Positions 10,201 to 18,558 of a stretch of DNA of 64,000 bases are shown here, in pieces (position 1 is the stretch's first letter; each line of letters starts with the position of its first letter). Made by a program: the position numbers and the translations under genes. The notes beneath the pieces are model-generated. The model was not told the origin of the DNA, did not search any database, and was given only the letters and a program-made list of their open reading frames with translations. The DNA is from Candidatus Gastranaerophilales bacterium (lineage in GTDB: Bacteria; Cyanobacteriota; Vampirovibrionia; Gastranaerophilales; Gastranaerophilaceae): the NCBI GenBank assembly GCA_944326475.1, contig CALVEC010000004.1:1-64000 (forward strand), read 5' to 3'.

Positions 10201-10442
10201 TACACTATGACCCTTGGTGGAATCCGGCAGTTGAAGACCAGGCAACAGACAGGGCTTACCGTATTGGTCAAACTAAAAAAGTTTTTGTATACAGAATGAT
10301 TACAAAAGGAACAGTTGAAGAAAAAATTCAAAAACTGAAATCAAGAAAAAGAGACCTTGTCGACTCGGTAATTTCTGTTGATAGAAATATCGGAAAATCT
10401 TTGACTTACGAAGATTTGAAAGACATATTCTCTTTGGATTAG
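7248..10442 (+). CDS. SWI2/SNF2-family helicase with N-terminal SWIM zinc finger
   Basis: A 1064-residue ATP-dependent DNA translocase. The SWIM-type zinc site is visible at the N-terminus as Cys75-x-Cys77 and Cys84-x-His86. A bacterial SNF2-associated middle region follows, then the motor: DDMGLGKT near 626, DESQ near 723, SGTPIENRLEELWSL, and lobe 2 with GGTGLNLTGAD and DRAYRIGQ near 972-1000. All helicase motifs look intact. Bacterial proteins of this layout are thought to remodel protein-DNA or RNA polymerase complexes; the exact role is not known. It is the first gene of a plus-strand run, with the LdpA-like gene starting 4 bases after its stop. The 150-bp upstream region has small inverted repeats and a poorly spaced ribosome-binding site. 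Confidence 0.93.
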   Translation: MKKQKQTNACKFNYKYIKDRSTPGSWRRGYESHQKGIVLSYETRLAGVDAKVKGNFKDAYETSLTFTRDGVKADCSCPLKEEWCKHAVAVGLKVIEDKVYDKYLEKTHKIKVEYPDEIVPEVENPQGNYIFHFNPKRRQNFFSILVMDRTTGKVIRDLEAILRALIEIQKNDPNFELNNEQKVEVAIFQLLLQRSRLDKKAGWYDVPINKFDGFFQLLSKAEEVIDGKTKDRLRFDDQEWSLTLSVNFSMVGNVLLSLSWDRPDGSDSYPFEEIRYFSRQLKWGRYKNVIFPTTTQVSALPQNLIKASFTDVRDSDGAKFLYEELPKLQQAMHVEVAESIQKLFLEQKPPINVVSLGLDYDGSLKAALEFDYDGTRVPYTKHIEKTPYVTIKKPKEDLLYWVKRNPQHEEAAYNMLLACKFAPMQTNNLALEKENAIDFYNYYIQQAGDGWVFEEKDDMSFFKLTKDKFELCADIDFAINTTDSFEIDLYGRVGEEILPFDEVYSLTTDGSKYIRIRNLGFAEVPTDAVYSLLKAFNTFDVYRNDENKYIVKTYRAGLLSEMENLGMTIKMSRKFSKFWKQISTFSTMDVPSLPKGINAELREYQTRGFGWLWFLYQYGLNGILADDMGLGKTLQALALLQKAKEKNKKEASLVVCPTSVVFNWENEIEKFAPGLNCLKLSGTDRKELFKEIPKYDIVITSYALVRRDIKELKKHEFRYVILDESQNIKNADSQTAQAVKELKCKHKLALSGTPIENRLEELWSLFDFLMPGFLFDKSEFNYRYVNPITEREDKTVEKRLKSQIYPFILRRMKRDVAKDLPDKIENVAYCELTPEQKDFYMEVLDSTKEELFKSIEEHGIEKSRMSIFSALLRLRQICCHPKLYDKENIKGIKESGKFEQLKEMLKEIVAEGHRVLLFSQFVDMLDIIKEWLEREGIKHEYLTGKTKNRQEAVENFNTDPTIPIFLISLKAGGTGLNLTGADYVIHYDPWWNPAVEDQATDRAYRIGQTKKVFVYRMITKGTVEEKIQKLKSRKRDLVDSVISVDRNIGKSLTYEDLKDIFSLD

Positions 10443-10446
10443 AAAT

Positions 10447-11364
10447 ATGAAAAAAAATCTATTTAAAATTCTAGATGAAAGAAAAATATTCAAACTTGTA
10501 CTCGGTCTCGGAAATCAAAGTGAAGAAAGCATAATTTCAAACGTAGAAGTATATGCTCGCTCGGGTTGTGATATGTTCGACGTTAATGCGTCAGGAAAAG
10601 CAATCGAAGCTGTTTACAAAGGAATTGAAAAAGCAGGAAAAAACAAAGAAGATTTTCTTGTATGCCTGAGTATAGGCGTTTCGGGAGACGCACATATTAA
10701 CAAAGCTGAAATTATAAAAGAAAAATGCACAAGATGCTCAGCATGTGTAAATGTCTGCCCGCAGGATGCAATTATACTTCTCAACGACGGATATCCTTTT
10801 GTGCAGAAAGAGAAATGCATTGGCTGCAAACGCTGCAAATGCAAAGCTATTTCTTTTTTTGAAAAGGAGAGCGATTTCGATGAAGCATTAAGATTGGCGG
10901 AAAAATATGATATAGACTGTATAGAAGTTCATCTTGCTTCAAAAAAACCGCCTTACGATAAGCTTAAATACCTTATAAGAAACGCAAAAACACCCTTAAG
11001 CTTTTGTCTTGACAGAAAATATTACAGCAATGAAAAAATTAGAAAAATTGTCAGTAAAATAAAAAAATGGCTTGGCAACTCTGATTTTATAATTCAAGCA
11101 GACGGTGTGCCTATGTCCGGAGGAAAAAACGATTTTAACTCTACATTACAGGCTGTTGCAATGGCGCATATAGTAAAAGAATACGGAACATACATTATTC
11201 TCTCGGGCGGCACAAACGAAAAAACCGCACAGCTCGCAAAAATGTGTGATATAAAATATAATGGAATAGGCGTCGGCTCATACGCAAGAGAAATTATCAA
11301 GGGTAAAAATATTGAAGACGCTGTTAAGGCTGCAGAAAATCTGGTTGAAAAATGCAAAGAATAA
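10447..11364 (+). CDS. ldpA: LdpA-like iron-sulfur protein
   Basis: The first 60 residues (FKLVLGLGNQ, then VYARSGCDMFDVNASGKAI) read like the start of cyanobacterial LdpA, in which a TIM-barrel-like N-terminus precedes ferredoxin motifs. One 4Fe-4S site is clear: Cys94, 97, 100 and 104 (CTRCSACVNVC). A second, unusual cluster site has Cys124, 127, 130 and 132 (CIGCKRCKC). The C-terminal half holds IILSGGTN and GIGVGSYAR, typical of a barrel phosphate-binding end. In Synechococcus LdpA carries redox/light information to the circadian clock; no kai genes are visible here. It lies 4 bases after the SNF2 gene and overlaps tilS by 13 bases. The assignment is by memory of the family; the fold is more certain than the role. 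Confidence 0.7.
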   Translation: MKKNLFKILDERKIFKLVLGLGNQSEESIISNVEVYARSGCDMFDVNASGKAIEAVYKGIEKAGKNKEDFLVCLSIGVSGDAHINKAEIIKEKCTRCSACVNVCPQDAIILLNDGYPFVQKEKCIGCKRCKCKAISFFEKESDFDEALRLAEKYDIDCIEVHLASKKPPYDKLKYLIRNAKTPLSFCLDRKYYSNEKIRKIVSKIKKWLGNSDFIIQADGVPMSGGKNDFNSTLQAVAMAHIVKEYGTYIILSGGTNEKTAQLAKMCDIKYNGIGVGSYAREIIKGKNIEDAVKAAENLVEKCKE

Positions 11365-12683
11365 TTGCTTTTCTAAATAAATACAAAATATTTAACTCCG
11401 AAAAATGTTTTCTTGTAGGTTTTTCCGGTGGCTTTGATTCAATGTGTCTTCTTGACATACTGACTAAACTTTCAAAAGAACACCATTTTAAAATTATTGC
11501 AGTACATCTAAATCACAACTGGCGCGGTGATGAATCGGATAAAGAGGAAGAAAACTGCAAAAATTTTTGCGAAAAACACGATTTAACCTTTTATTCTGAA
11601 CGCCTTCCAGACAGTATTAAAAAATCAGAAACAGCAGCAAGAGAAGCACGCCAAAAATTTTTCAAAAAATGTTGTGAAAAATTCAATGCAGAAGGTATAT
11701 TTCTTGCCCATAACAAATCAGACAATACAGAAACCGTGATATTCAGAATTGCCCATGGTACAGGCGTCAAAGGTTTGTGCGGAATAACCGAATATTCTCA
11801 AATTTTCGGATACAAAATATACAGACCGCTGCTTTCATGGTCAAGACAAGATGTGGAAGAATACTGTAAGACGCACAATCTCACTCCGAACAACGATTCC
11901 AGCAACTCGGATACAAAATACAACAGAAATTTTCTCCGCCACAAAGTAATTAAAGATTTAAAACAAATAAATGAAGATATTGACAGCGCTGTTATGAGAC
12001 TGTCTGAAATTGCACAATCCGAGCAGAATATTATAAATGAATACCTGAACAAAATCCGTGCAAAAATTGAAATTGATAACAAAATTAAAACCGGAAGCTT
12101 TTTGGAGCTGTCTTATGATGTTCAAAAAAAATTTATACACGAATTTTTTATCAAAAATAATCTTGAGTATGATGCAAAAAAAATTATTGAAGTGCTTCTG
12201 TTTATACAAGAAAATTCAAATTTAAAGTCCGGCAAAACCTTATCACTTACGGATAATTTGTGGCTGTTTGTAAATGAAAAATACTTTGCGCTCATCAATA
12301 AAGCGGATAAAAATTATGATGAACTGCGCATAGAAGGAGAGGGAGAATATATTTTTCAAAACAAAATATTTGAAATAAAAAAAATCGAAAACACGCCTGA
12401 AAAATTTCCGCTTGAAACAGAAAATTATGCCTATGCAAATTTAACATTTCCTTTGTATCTCAGAACACGCCGGGACGGCGATATAATCAATCCTTTCGGA
12501 ATGCAAGGGAGTATGAAACTAAAAAAATATTTTATAAATAAAAATATTGAACAGTACATAAGAGACAAAATTGTGCTATTATGCAATGAAAGAGAAGTGC
12601 TCTGGATACCGGGTACAGGATTAAGCGAAAAAATACGAGTAAAGAAAACACCGCTTTATCTTGTCTCAATGAAAGAAAGATAG
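11352..12683 (+). CDS. tilS: tRNA(Ile)-lysidine synthetase TilS
   Basis: The product converts C34 of the CAU-anticodon tRNA-Ile to lysidine using ATP and lysine, so that it reads AUA. The PP-loop SGGFDS is at residues 25-30, followed by HLNHNWRGDESDKEE and the family HNKSDNTETV motif. The length of 443 aa includes the C-terminal TilS domains (LRTRRDGDIINPFGMQGSMK). The gene overlaps the LdpA-like gene by 13 bases and is followed after 3 bases by hpt, a pairing conserved in many bacteria. It is intact and essential by family. Confidence 0.95.
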   Translation: MQRIIAFLNKYKIFNSEKCFLVGFSGGFDSMCLLDILTKLSKEHHFKIIAVHLNHNWRGDESDKEEENCKNFCEKHDLTFYSERLPDSIKKSETAAREARQKFFKKCCEKFNAEGIFLAHNKSDNTETVIFRIAHGTGVKGLCGITEYSQIFGYKIYRPLLSWSRQDVEEYCKTHNLTPNNDSSNSDTKYNRNFLRHKVIKDLKQINEDIDSAVMRLSEIAQSEQNIINEYLNKIRAKIEIDNKIKTGSFLELSYDVQKKFIHEFFIKNNLEYDAKKIIEVLLFIQENSNLKSGKTLSLTDNLWLFVNEKYFALINKADKNYDELRIEGEGEYIFQNKIFEIKKIENTPEKFPLETENYAYANLTFPLYLRTRRDGDIINPFGMQGSMKLKKYFINKNIEQYIRDKIVLLCNEREVLWIPGTGLSEKIRVKKTPLYLVSMKER

Positions 12684-12686
12684 CTT

Positions 12687-13223
12687 ATGAAAAAAGATGC
12701 AAAAGATTTAAAAATTCTGTTTAGTTCAGATGATGTTTTAAAAAGGACAAAAGAACTTGCCGGTGAAATAAACAGAGACTTTGGCACTAACGAAGATTTG
12801 ACGGTTATTTGCGTCTTAAAAGGCTCAAGTATTTTTTGCTGCGACTTGATAAAATATTTAAAAATGCCTGTTCAACTGGAGTTCATTAAGGTTTCAAGCT
12901 ACGGAAACGAACAAAAGTCTTCCGGCAATGTAAAAGCACTGGATTTGACCTTACCAAATCTTGAAGGCAAAAATGTTATCATAGTCGAAGATATTATTGA
13001 CACCGGATGTACTTTAAAATTCTTATGTGATATGCTAATGCGGACTCATGCACCAAAACATCTGGGAATTATTACATTTTTAAATAAAAAAATAGCAAGA
13101 ATTACCGATATAGAGCCGGATTACTACGGATTTGAGATAGATGACAAATTTGTTGTCGGATATGGACTGGATTACGAAGGCTACTTTAGAAATCTGCCAT
13201 ACATCGGTTATTTCCCAGACTAA
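12687..13223 (+). CDS. hpt: Hypoxanthine phosphoribosyltransferase
   Basis: A purine salvage enzyme that joins hypoxanthine or guanine to PRPP to give IMP or GMP. The 178-aa length is typical, and the PRPP-binding signature VIIVEDIIDTGCT is at residues 97-109. The early CVLKGSSIF loop and the late YYGFEIDDKFVVGYGLDY segment match the bacterial Hpt type. The tilS-hpt order is widely conserved. The gene ends 4 bases into the convergent acyltransferase gene, and no terminator is visible between them. Confidence 0.95.
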   Translation: MKKDAKDLKILFSSDDVLKRTKELAGEINRDFGTNEDLTVICVLKGSSIFCCDLIKYLKMPVQLEFIKVSSYGNEQKSSGNVKALDLTLPNLEGKNVIIVEDIIDTGCTLKFLCDMLMRTHAPKHLGIITFLNKKIARITDIEPDYYGFEIDDKFVVGYGLDYEGYFRNLPYIGYFPD

Positions 13224-14044
13224 ACACCTGAATTTGTCACTTTGACTCTTTTAAGACGTTTTTCCAGTTTTCTGTACCATTTCAATTTTTGTTTAAATAC
13301 GTATTCATTTCCTTCAAGACAACCGTGCCTGATATTGAGCAGATGTTCATCGCACAAAGCCTGGAAATTGGTTTGTAAAATATGCGTCAAATCTTTTCTG
13401 TCCACTTTAGGATCAGTCAACGTATATGGTTCGCCGACTTTCACAAGGACTTCCGGTCTGTCTTCTCTTAAAAAGACATAGTTAACGGATACAGGTATCA
13501 GATTCACACCGCCGGCTTTTTTAACAACATTTTTTGCTATATACGCCATGCCTGTTTGAAATTCTATCGGACGGAACATCGGCGGTCGGATTATTCCCTC
13601 GGGGAAAATCCATAATGATATATCTTTATTACAAAGCTGGTCAACCGCATACTGGAGAGCTTTCATGGATGCCTGAGGAGATTTTTTATTTACCGCAAAA
13701 GCACCTGCTTTGGCAAGAATAGGGAATCTGTTCAATTCTTCAATCATCATCCGTATAGTTGTATTAAAAACCCTGCGGCACAAATTGTATCCGACAATCC
13801 CATCCCACCAGTTACAATGCGGAGCATATATAATGGAAGCATATTCAGGATTGCGTTTGTCAAAATTTTCTTTGTGGTTAACCTGCATGGAATAAAATCT
13901 GTTCTCCAGCATTCCATAGAAAAATCTGTCAGCAAGCCAAATCCAAAAAGGACCGGTATGAGCTTCTCTGAACTTTTCGTCTCTGTTCCTCAATTTTGTG
14001 GGTGGTACATCAGAATATAAAGATTGTTCTATATATTTTTCCAA
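13220..14044 (-). CDS. 1-acyl-glycerol-phosphate acyltransferase family protein
   Basis: A PlsC-type acyltransferase of 274 aa. The catalytic HX4D is His76-Cys-Asn-Trp-Trp-Asp81, and the FPEG substrate motif is at 147-150. Such enzymes add the second acyl chain to lysophosphatidate or acylate other membrane lipids; the substrate is not readable. No transmembrane helix is evident. The only usable start is a TTG at 14044, with AAGGAG 11 bases upstream, so translation may be modest. The gene is last in the minus-strand group OppB-OppC-MgtC-TPR, 78 bases after the TPR gene. Confidence 0.85.
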   Translation of the reverse strand: MEKYIEQSLYSDVPPTKLRNRDEKFREAHTGPFWIWLADRFFYGMLENRFYSMQVNHKENFDKRNPEYASIIYAPHCNWWDGIVGYNLCRRVFNTTIRMMIEELNRFPILAKAGAFAVNKKSPQASMKALQYAVDQLCNKDISLWIFPEGIIRPPMFRPIEFQTGMAYIAKNVVKKAGGVNLIPVSVNYVFLREDRPEVLVKVGEPYTLTDPKVDRKDLTHILQTNFQALCDEHLLNIRHGCLEGNEYVFKQKLKWYRKLEKRLKRVKVTNSGV

Positions 14045-14122
14045 GATATAACTAACTCTCCTTAGTATTATTTTACTCGGTTTTTATTTTTTTGAAAATA
14101 GATTAAAATTATATATTTACAA

Positions 14123-15412
14123 TTACTTATGCATTTCAAAAGAAAATATTGTAAATTTACGCATATTTTGTTTTTTAGAGACATTAAAATCAAAAATAAT
14201 ATTCTTTGTGTTTACAATATCTTTTTCGTCATCAAATTTCAGTTCAAAACTCAACGTCTCTGACGAAGCCAAAGGTTTCAACGGATTTTTCTTTGAGAAA
14301 AGAACCTTGTTAAACGCAACCTCTGTTTTGTCATTATATTTTGCTTCAACAACAACAAACAAAGTATTCAAGTTTTCTTTTGTTTTATTTTTTATCTTGA
14401 ATTTTACAAAAATAGTTTTTTTATTTCCGAAAATATTCGTTTTTAACTTGTGTGACACAATCTCTATACCGTAATCTTTATCCGTAAAAATGTACCTTTT
14501 TCTGAATTGTTTAATCATTTTATATTTCTGGTAATAAAGTCTGGCCTCGGTGTAAAGATTTAGGGCTTGTGCACGTTTTATTGCTTTTATAAGTATTTGT
14601 TCATACAAATCGTAGTTAATAAGTCCTGGGTCAACTGAATAAGTTTTTTCAAGATATTCTACTGACTTAAACACATCGACATCCTGATACAAAAGTGCCA
14701 GCTTGTAGTTTAACACAGGCGTTTCTTTGTATATAAGCGCTGTTTCTATATCCTGAATAGCAAGGTTAACTTTATTCGTTACATAATGCTGGGAAGCCAA
14801 TCTGCTATAGCAGTCAAGGATTGCTGAAATCGCAATCTCAGACTTTTCCGAGTCAACCTTTTTATAGAAAAACAACGCCATTTTGTACTGTTTTAACGCA
14901 CCGAAATAACTCCCTTTTTTCCAAAAAGCATCGCCTAATTCCATATAGAAATTGCCTTTTGCAACAAGCAGAGGTTTATGATCAATATTTTTTAATTTTT
15001 TAATAGTTATCTGTGCATTATCGAGTTTATCCATTTTTATATACAGCCTGGCAAGTCCGATATATGGACTATAAACCCCGTAAGGTGCTTTTGTAATTGC
15101 CATTTGATAGTTTTTTTCCGATTGTTCATAACTGAAAAGCAGTTCATACAATTCACCCAATCTTACATTCAAAACATAATTGGACGGATCTTTTTGAAGC
15201 TCTTGTTCATATTTAGAAATCAGAAAGCCCAGCATCTGATTGTCTTGCTCTTTGTTCTGAATTTTCGACGCAAGTCTGTAATGATGTTCCGCAATTACAT
15301 TAGAAAAACCCGTCGCCACTGCAGCTATAATCAATGCGACTATCAGTGAAATGGCAACCGTCTTTGCATATTCTGCGAGTTCTGAGTTGTTTTCCGTTTT
15401 TGTTTTATTCAT
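14123..15412 (-). CDS. Membrane-anchored TPR protein
   Basis: A 429-residue protein with one transmembrane segment near residues 17-40 (ISLIVALIIAAVATGFSNVI). A run of tetratricopeptide-like helices (about 70-300) contains YSPYIGLARLYIKMDKLDNA and LGDAFWKKGSYFGALKQYKMAL. A beta-rich C-terminal part resembles domains that follow TPRs in surface or secretion proteins. It probably acts as a scaffold on the outer face of the inner membrane; the partner is unknown. Its start overlaps the mgtC stop by 8 bases, so the two are translationally coupled. The ribosome-binding site is weak. Confidence 0.75.
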   Translation of the reverse strand: MNKTKTENNSELAEYAKTVAISLIVALIIAAVATGFSNVIAEHHYRLASKIQNKEQDNQMLGFLISKYEQELQKDPSNYVLNVRLGELYELLFSYEQSEKNYQMAITKAPYGVYSPYIGLARLYIKMDKLDNAQITIKKLKNIDHKPLLVAKGNFYMELGDAFWKKGSYFGALKQYKMALFFYKKVDSEKSEIAISAILDCYSRLASQHYVTNKVNLAIQDIETALIYKETPVLNYKLALLYQDVDVFKSVEYLEKTYSVDPGLINYDLYEQILIKAIKRAQALNLYTEARLYYQKYKMIKQFRKRYIFTDKDYGIEIVSHKLKTNIFGNKKTIFVKFKIKNKTKENLNTLFVVVEAKYNDKTEVAFNKVLFSKKNPLKPLASSETLSFELKFDDEKDIVNTKNIIFDFNVSKKQNMRKFTIFSFEMHK

Positions 15413-16112
15413 ACAATTCTTGTATCGAAACCGATTCTATTCCTTCAATTTTTTCTAATTCACTATGAATGTACTGTATAGGATTTTTTGTTTGAATACA
15501 TAATTTAAAACTTACTTTTTTATATTCATCAGATTCTGAAGAATTTTTTTGTTTTATCTCATATATCGACTCAAAGGTGTTCAAAACTTTTTTATAAGCT
15601 TCATCCCAAATATCCTTGCGGCAGAAAAAAGCAACACTCATTCTTCTGATGATTTTAGACCCCTTATGTATAAACTGTTTTTCAAATATTCTTATAAGCA
15701 CAAGAACACTTACGACAATAATTGTGGATACAATGGCAAGATTGTTAAATCCGCAGCCGCAAGCCATACCGATACTGGCGGTAATCCAAAGCGCCGCAGC
15801 AGTAGTCAAGCCGTATATTGCAGAACCATGCTTTAACACGGTACCGCCGCCGATAAAACCTATACCGGTAAGCACCTGTGCAGCAATACGGGCAGGATCA
15901 GCCTGAGGGCTGTGGGCAAAAACAGGAAATGCGTGTATTGAAAGAAGCGTAAATATACAAGAACCCATACAAACAAGCATATGCGTTCTCAAACCCGCCC
16001 ATTTGTTCGTAAGTTCACGCTCAAAACCTATTGCGAAACCGAGAACCATAGCGAGCAATATATCAAGCAGCATATTCTTTTCTAAAAGAATTGTTGTTAT
16101 AAAATTCTCCAT
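15405..16112 (-). CDS. MgtC/SapB-family membrane protein
   Basis: A 235-aa protein whose first 140 residues form the MgtC fold of several transmembrane helices, with the family motifs LGFAIGFEREL, GLRTHMLVCMGSC, IAAQVLTGIGFIGGG and GLTTAAALWITA. A soluble C-terminal ACT-like tail follows. MgtC proteins are linked to growth at low magnesium and, in some bacteria, to inhibition of the F-ATPase. There is a good ribosome-binding site (GGAGAG). The gene lies 27 bases after oppC and overlaps the TPR gene by 8 bases. Confidence 0.92.
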   Translation of the reverse strand: MENFITTILLEKNMLLDILLAMVLGFAIGFERELTNKWAGLRTHMLVCMGSCIFTLLSIHAFPVFAHSPQADPARIAAQVLTGIGFIGGGTVLKHGSAIYGLTTAAALWITASIGMACGCGFNNLAIVSTIIVVSVLVLIRIFEKQFIHKGSKIIRRMSVAFFCRKDIWDEAYKKVLNTFESIYEIKQKNSSESDEYKKVSFKLCIQTKNPIQYIHSELEKIEGIESVSIQELYE

Positions 16113-16139
16113 ACTCTCCGTTTTCCGTTCTTCAGTATT

Positions 16140-17222
16140 TTATCTCATTTTACTCTTTGGGTCTAATATGTCTCTTATTGTATCACCAATCAGGTTAAAA
16201 GATAAGACTGCAATAAAAATTAAGAAACCCGGAGTTAAAAGCCATGGACGATATAGAATATTCACATATTCCTGAGCTTCTTTGAGCATGTTTCCCCAGC
16301 TTGCATCAGGTTGTTGTATTCCGAGTCCCAAAAAACTTAAACCCGATTCTGAAAGAATATAAGAAGGAACACTCAATGTCATGGCAACTATTACATAACT
16401 CAAAGTCTGAGGCAGGAGATGTTTTACTATTATTCTTTTTTTTGACGCCCCGAGTGCCTCTGCCGCCTGAACAAATTCCTGATTTTTTATTGAAAGAACC
16501 ATTCCCCTGACAACTCTTGAAAAGCCTGCCCAACCTATCATTGCAAGAATTACCACAATCAGAGCAAACCTTTGGATGCTCGTCATATTAGCAGGCAATA
16601 TTGCCGCAAGAATAATCAAAAGATAAAAACTTGGAATCGACATTATAGCTTCTGAAATTCTCATCATTATATTATCAACTATCCCGCCTAAATATCCGGA
16701 TACACCGCCATATAGCATACCGAGCGGAAAAGAAATAAACAATGCAAGAAATCCGATTGTTAAAGAAATCCTACCGCCAAACAAAATTCTTGAGAAAACA
16801 TCCCGCCCGTTAATATCCGTGCCAAGCAAGAACAATCTGCCCTCCGGTTCTACACTCACCAGATGTCTGTCCATAGGAATCAAACCAAGAAATTTGTACT
16901 TTTCGCCTTTTGCAAAAAATTTCAGATAAAACTTTTTGCTCCTGTCAAGTTTATATGTAATTTTGTATTCCTCAGGGTCAAAATATCTGACATAATTATA
17001 TGTATAAGGACGTGAAATTCTGCCGTTTTCATCAATAGTAAAAACTTTTGAAGGGGGTGCATATGCTCTGTGTCGGTCTGAAAATTCTTTTGAATACGGC
17101 GCCAAAAAATCAGCAAAAAGAATAGCAAGATAAAGCAGCAAAAGTACAACAAGAGCAATTAGAGAATATCTATCTCTGAGTATTTGTCTTAGTATGCTGT
17201 CTTTTTGTCTTTCATTCGCCAT
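16140..17222 (-). CDS. ABC transporter permease, OppC/DppC type
   Basis: An inner-membrane permease of 360 aa. After a first transmembrane helix and a roughly 110-residue periplasmic loop come the five helices of the permease core and the coupling EAA-type loop FVQAAEALGASKKRIIVKHLLPQ. The fragment GTDINGRDVFSRILFGGRISL is an OppC hallmark. The long loop with AYAPPS and the DRHLVSVEPEG stretch occurs in DppC-like permeases. It overlaps the upstream OppB gene by one base, so the pair forms a heterodimer. No ATPase or solute-binding protein is near, so the substrate (usually oligopeptides) is open. Confidence 0.92.
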   Translation of the reverse strand: MANERQKDSILRQILRDRYSLIALVVLLLLYLAILFADFLAPYSKEFSDRHRAYAPPSKVFTIDENGRISRPYTYNYVRYFDPEEYKITYKLDRSKKFYLKFFAKGEKYKFLGLIPMDRHLVSVEPEGRLFLLGTDINGRDVFSRILFGGRISLTIGFLALFISFPLGMLYGGVSGYLGGIVDNIMMRISEAIMSIPSFYLLIILAAILPANMTSIQRFALIVVILAMIGWAGFSRVVRGMVLSIKNQEFVQAAEALGASKKRIIVKHLLPQTLSYVIVAMTLSVPSYILSESGLSFLGLGIQQPDASWGNMLKEAQEYVNILYRPWLLTPGFLIFIAVLSFNLIGDTIRDILDPKSKMR

Positions 17223-18199
17223 CAGTTTACACTCACCCTCGGATCGACCATTTTAAGCAGTATATCCGCTATAAGATTGCCCAGAATCAACATCACAGTA
17301 CCCATCATCAATGACGCCATAACAAGATTTATGTCTGATTTCATAACCGCTTCCAGTATCAAGCGCCCAAGCCCCGGATACTGAAAAACGTACTCGGTAA
17401 GAGCTGCACCGCTCAACAAGGATGCAAACTCAAAACCCAAAAGCGTAACCATAGGATTTATTGCATTTCTGAGTGCGTGTTTATAAACCACTTTATTTTC
17501 ACTCAACCCTTTTGCACGTGCAAATTTTACATAATCAGACCCCAAAACATCAAGCAGATTTCCCCTCATCTGCCTTTGCAAACCTGACAGTGAAAGAGTA
17601 AAAAGAACAGTAACAGGAAGCACCAGATGGTGCATCACATCAAGCACCTTATGCAGCGGAGAATACGTCGAAAAATCATAACAGGTTAAACCGCCAGTCG
17701 GGAACCAGCTCGTTTTTACGGCAAATATCAAAAGTAAAAGCGCAAAGAAAAAAGACGGGACTGCCATACCGACGCTTGTCAGTATAGTCATAAGTCTGTC
17801 TATTGGTTTTTTCCAGTTCAGTGCCGCATAAATCCCTAGAGGTATACCGACAAGCCAGGTTAAGAGAATCACCACGCTCGTTAAAAGAAGTGTGTTGGGA
17901 ATACGTTCCATAAGTTTGTCGCTGACTTTCTCGCCTGTCACACTAACACCCAAATCCCCTTTTAAAAAACTTTTAAGCCACAAGCCGTACTGAACTATCA
18001 AAGGTTTATCAAGCCCGAGCCGTTTTTCTTCCGCTTTCAAAGTTTCCTGAGAAATTGAAGGGTTTATACGAAGCTCCGCCAGAGGATCAACCGGACTGAG
18101 TCTTATTATGAAAAAACTTATTACAGACACAAGAAACAAAAGCGGTATTGCCTGTATCAGTCTTTTGACTATGTAAATGAATAACTGCGCATTAAACAT
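17222..18199 (-). CDS. ABC transporter permease, OppB/DppB type
   Basis: A 325-aa permease that partners OppC. The N-terminal segment VKRLIQAIPLLFLVSVISFFIIRLSPVDP is classic for OppB, and the cytoplasmic loop YVKFARAKGLSENKVVYKHALRNA is the EAA coupling motif that contacts the ATPase. Six helices are predicted. It is the first gene of the minus-strand group and overlaps oppC by one base. The ATP-binding and solute-binding subunits are missing from the neighbourhood. Confidence 0.93.
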   Translation of the reverse strand: MFNAQLFIYIVKRLIQAIPLLFLVSVISFFIIRLSPVDPLAELRINPSISQETLKAEEKRLGLDKPLIVQYGLWLKSFLKGDLGVSVTGEKVSDKLMERIPNTLLLTSVVILLTWLVGIPLGIYAALNWKKPIDRLMTILTSVGMAVPSFFFALLLLIFAVKTSWFPTGGLTCYDFSTYSPLHKVLDVMHHLVLPVTVLFTLSLSGLQRQMRGNLLDVLGSDYVKFARAKGLSENKVVYKHALRNAINPMVTLLGFEFASLLSGAALTEYVFQYPGLGRLILEAVMKSDINLVMASLMMGTVMLILGNLIADILLKMVDPRVSVN

Positions 18200-18558
18200 A
18201 ATATAATTTTATAAGATAGTTCAAGTTTTGCAATTAGTTTGTTGTATTAAATTTATAAAATTGTTAAGTATTGTAAAACAAAAATTTTTAATGTTTTTTC
18301 CAAAAAAAATACCAATTTTTGTTTTTTTATTTGTTATAAATTTTTAAAAATTCATTTTATTTTATAAAAATTCAACATTAATCATTTCATTATTTAATAA
18401 ATTTCTAAAACTTGACTTTGCGGTTAAAACTCTTGTGGTTTGCAATATTTCAAATCCGGGTGTAATAATTGAAAACATAAAAAGGCAACGCAATATTAAA
18501 GTCTCATACATCAGATTTTTATATCTACACTACAAGCATTAATAAAAGGAATAACAAA
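18200..18558. other. AT-rich divergent intergenic region
   Basis: A 359-base region between the divergent permease and decarboxylase genes. It is very AT-rich with A and T runs (18280-18400). I see no open frame or structured RNA. The only supportable element is the promoter listed separately. Confidence 0.6.
18440..18469 (+). promoter_or_regulatory. Candidate promoter of the decarboxylase gene
   Basis: TTGCAA (18440-18445) and AATAAT (18464-18469) are 18 bases apart on the plus strand. They leave a leader of about 80 bases before the ATG at 18559, which has AAAGGA as ribosome-binding site. Confidence 0.4.
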
